In this document: positions 63,523 to 64,000 of the stretch, one piece after another
Numbering within the stretch: position 1 is the first letter of the stretch
How the letters are laid out: every line of letters starts with the position of its first letter
NCBI GenBank assembly: GCA_963971285.1
Contig: OZ020248.1
Coordinates: 15,686,001 to 15,750,000 of the forward strand
DNA length: 64,000 bases
Reading direction: 5' to 3'
From: Astropecten irregularis
Lineage: Eukaryota; Echinodermata; Asteroidea; Paxillosida; Astropectinidae
Made by a program: the position numbers and the translations under genes
Notes under the pieces: model-generated
What the model was told of the DNA's origin: nothing
Seen by the model: the letters and a program-made list of their open reading frames with translations, nothing else
The model's database searches: none

Positions 63523-64000
63523 CTGAAGTTTATGCATAATATCAAAACAATTATGAGCATTTTTATTTCGTCTGAATTCATACAAACCAATTCCTTCAGT
63601 CTTAGGTTGAGTGTTTTCTATTTCTCGTCGGATTATAAAATACTTTCCTCGGGTTTCTTAAGGCTAACAAGCGGCGATGCTATGCTGCACTACGGAGGAG
63701 TGCCATGGGTTCCATTAACAATACCATAATTAACGAAAAGCCTATAAATTATAAGAAAGCTCGAAAACAAGGACGAACTTCCAACCAAAATAGGTATAAC
63801 ATAGAGTTTAAATCAACCACCGGAAGCGAAGTTACCAAACAGAATGATATTATCCAAAATAAGTCTGCCGCCAATTAGGCCCATAATTGTCAAAACAGAA
63901 AGAAATCTTTATCAGTTTATGGAATTGACCGAAACAGAAACGAAATCCCAAGATTTAGGCCTATAATGCACGAAAATCGAAGGAAAAATGGAAACAAGTC
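63523..64000. other. Right edge: MMP intron or 5' region, nothing recognised
   Basis: No signal-peptide exon could be identified here. Either it lies further right or it is too short to see. Confidence 0.5.

Overview
The window is nuclear DNA of an animal. It has spliced genes with GT-AG introns, tRNA-derived SINEs, many short inverted-repeat transposons and large intronic minisatellites. Gene content and repeat style suggest a marine invertebrate deuterostome, perhaps an echinoderm such as a sea star. That is inference from general appearance; no species can be fixed from the sequence alone.

Five protein-coding genes can be modelled exon by exon. From left to right they are: (1) eRF3/GSPT1, translation termination GTPase, minus strand, 13 coding exons at 1163-16249, with its last exon(s) beyond the left edge; (2) coilin, the Cajal-body scaffold, plus strand, six coding exons at 18653-25078, head-to-head with GSPT1 about 2.4 kb away; (3) a heparan sulfate 3-O-sulfotransferase-like type II membrane enzyme, minus strand, one coding exon at 37283-38695; (4) PSMD12/Rpn5, a 26S proteasome lid subunit, plus strand, 11 coding exons at 45060-56596, complete; (5) a matrix metalloproteinase, minus strand, seven coding exons at 58957-63522, with the signal-peptide exon beyond the right edge. 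PSMD12 and the metalloproteinase converge. The genes act in unrelated processes (translation termination, RNP biogenesis, glycosaminoglycan sulfation, proteolysis, matrix remodelling), so this is not an operon-like cluster. Two short open frames at 40364-40657 and 42928-43206, each followed by AATAAA, are possible extra small genes.

Most of the rest is repeats. Several non-autonomous DNA transposon families recur: a TTAA-flanked family of about 350 bp and its relatives; a hairpin family ending in GGGGCCAATTTCATAGAGCT; a family whose terminal repeats expand GAGCCT-type hexamers; a 680-708 bp family ending in CACAGCG with 5-bp target duplications; a hAT copy with an exact 8-bp target duplication; and a piggyBac-like copy with exact TTAA. 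Some are nested. Intronic minisatellites with 22, 17, 64, 32 and 75 bp units occupy introns of GSPT1, coilin and PSMD12. A Ty3/gypsy-type fossil lies at the left edge.

The most interesting non-protein signal is a dispersed repeat carrying hammerhead-ribozyme-like cores on the minus strand near 17.65, 21.92, 51.53 and 59.39 kb. Two copies have perfect stem II helices that differ by two compensatory base-pair changes.
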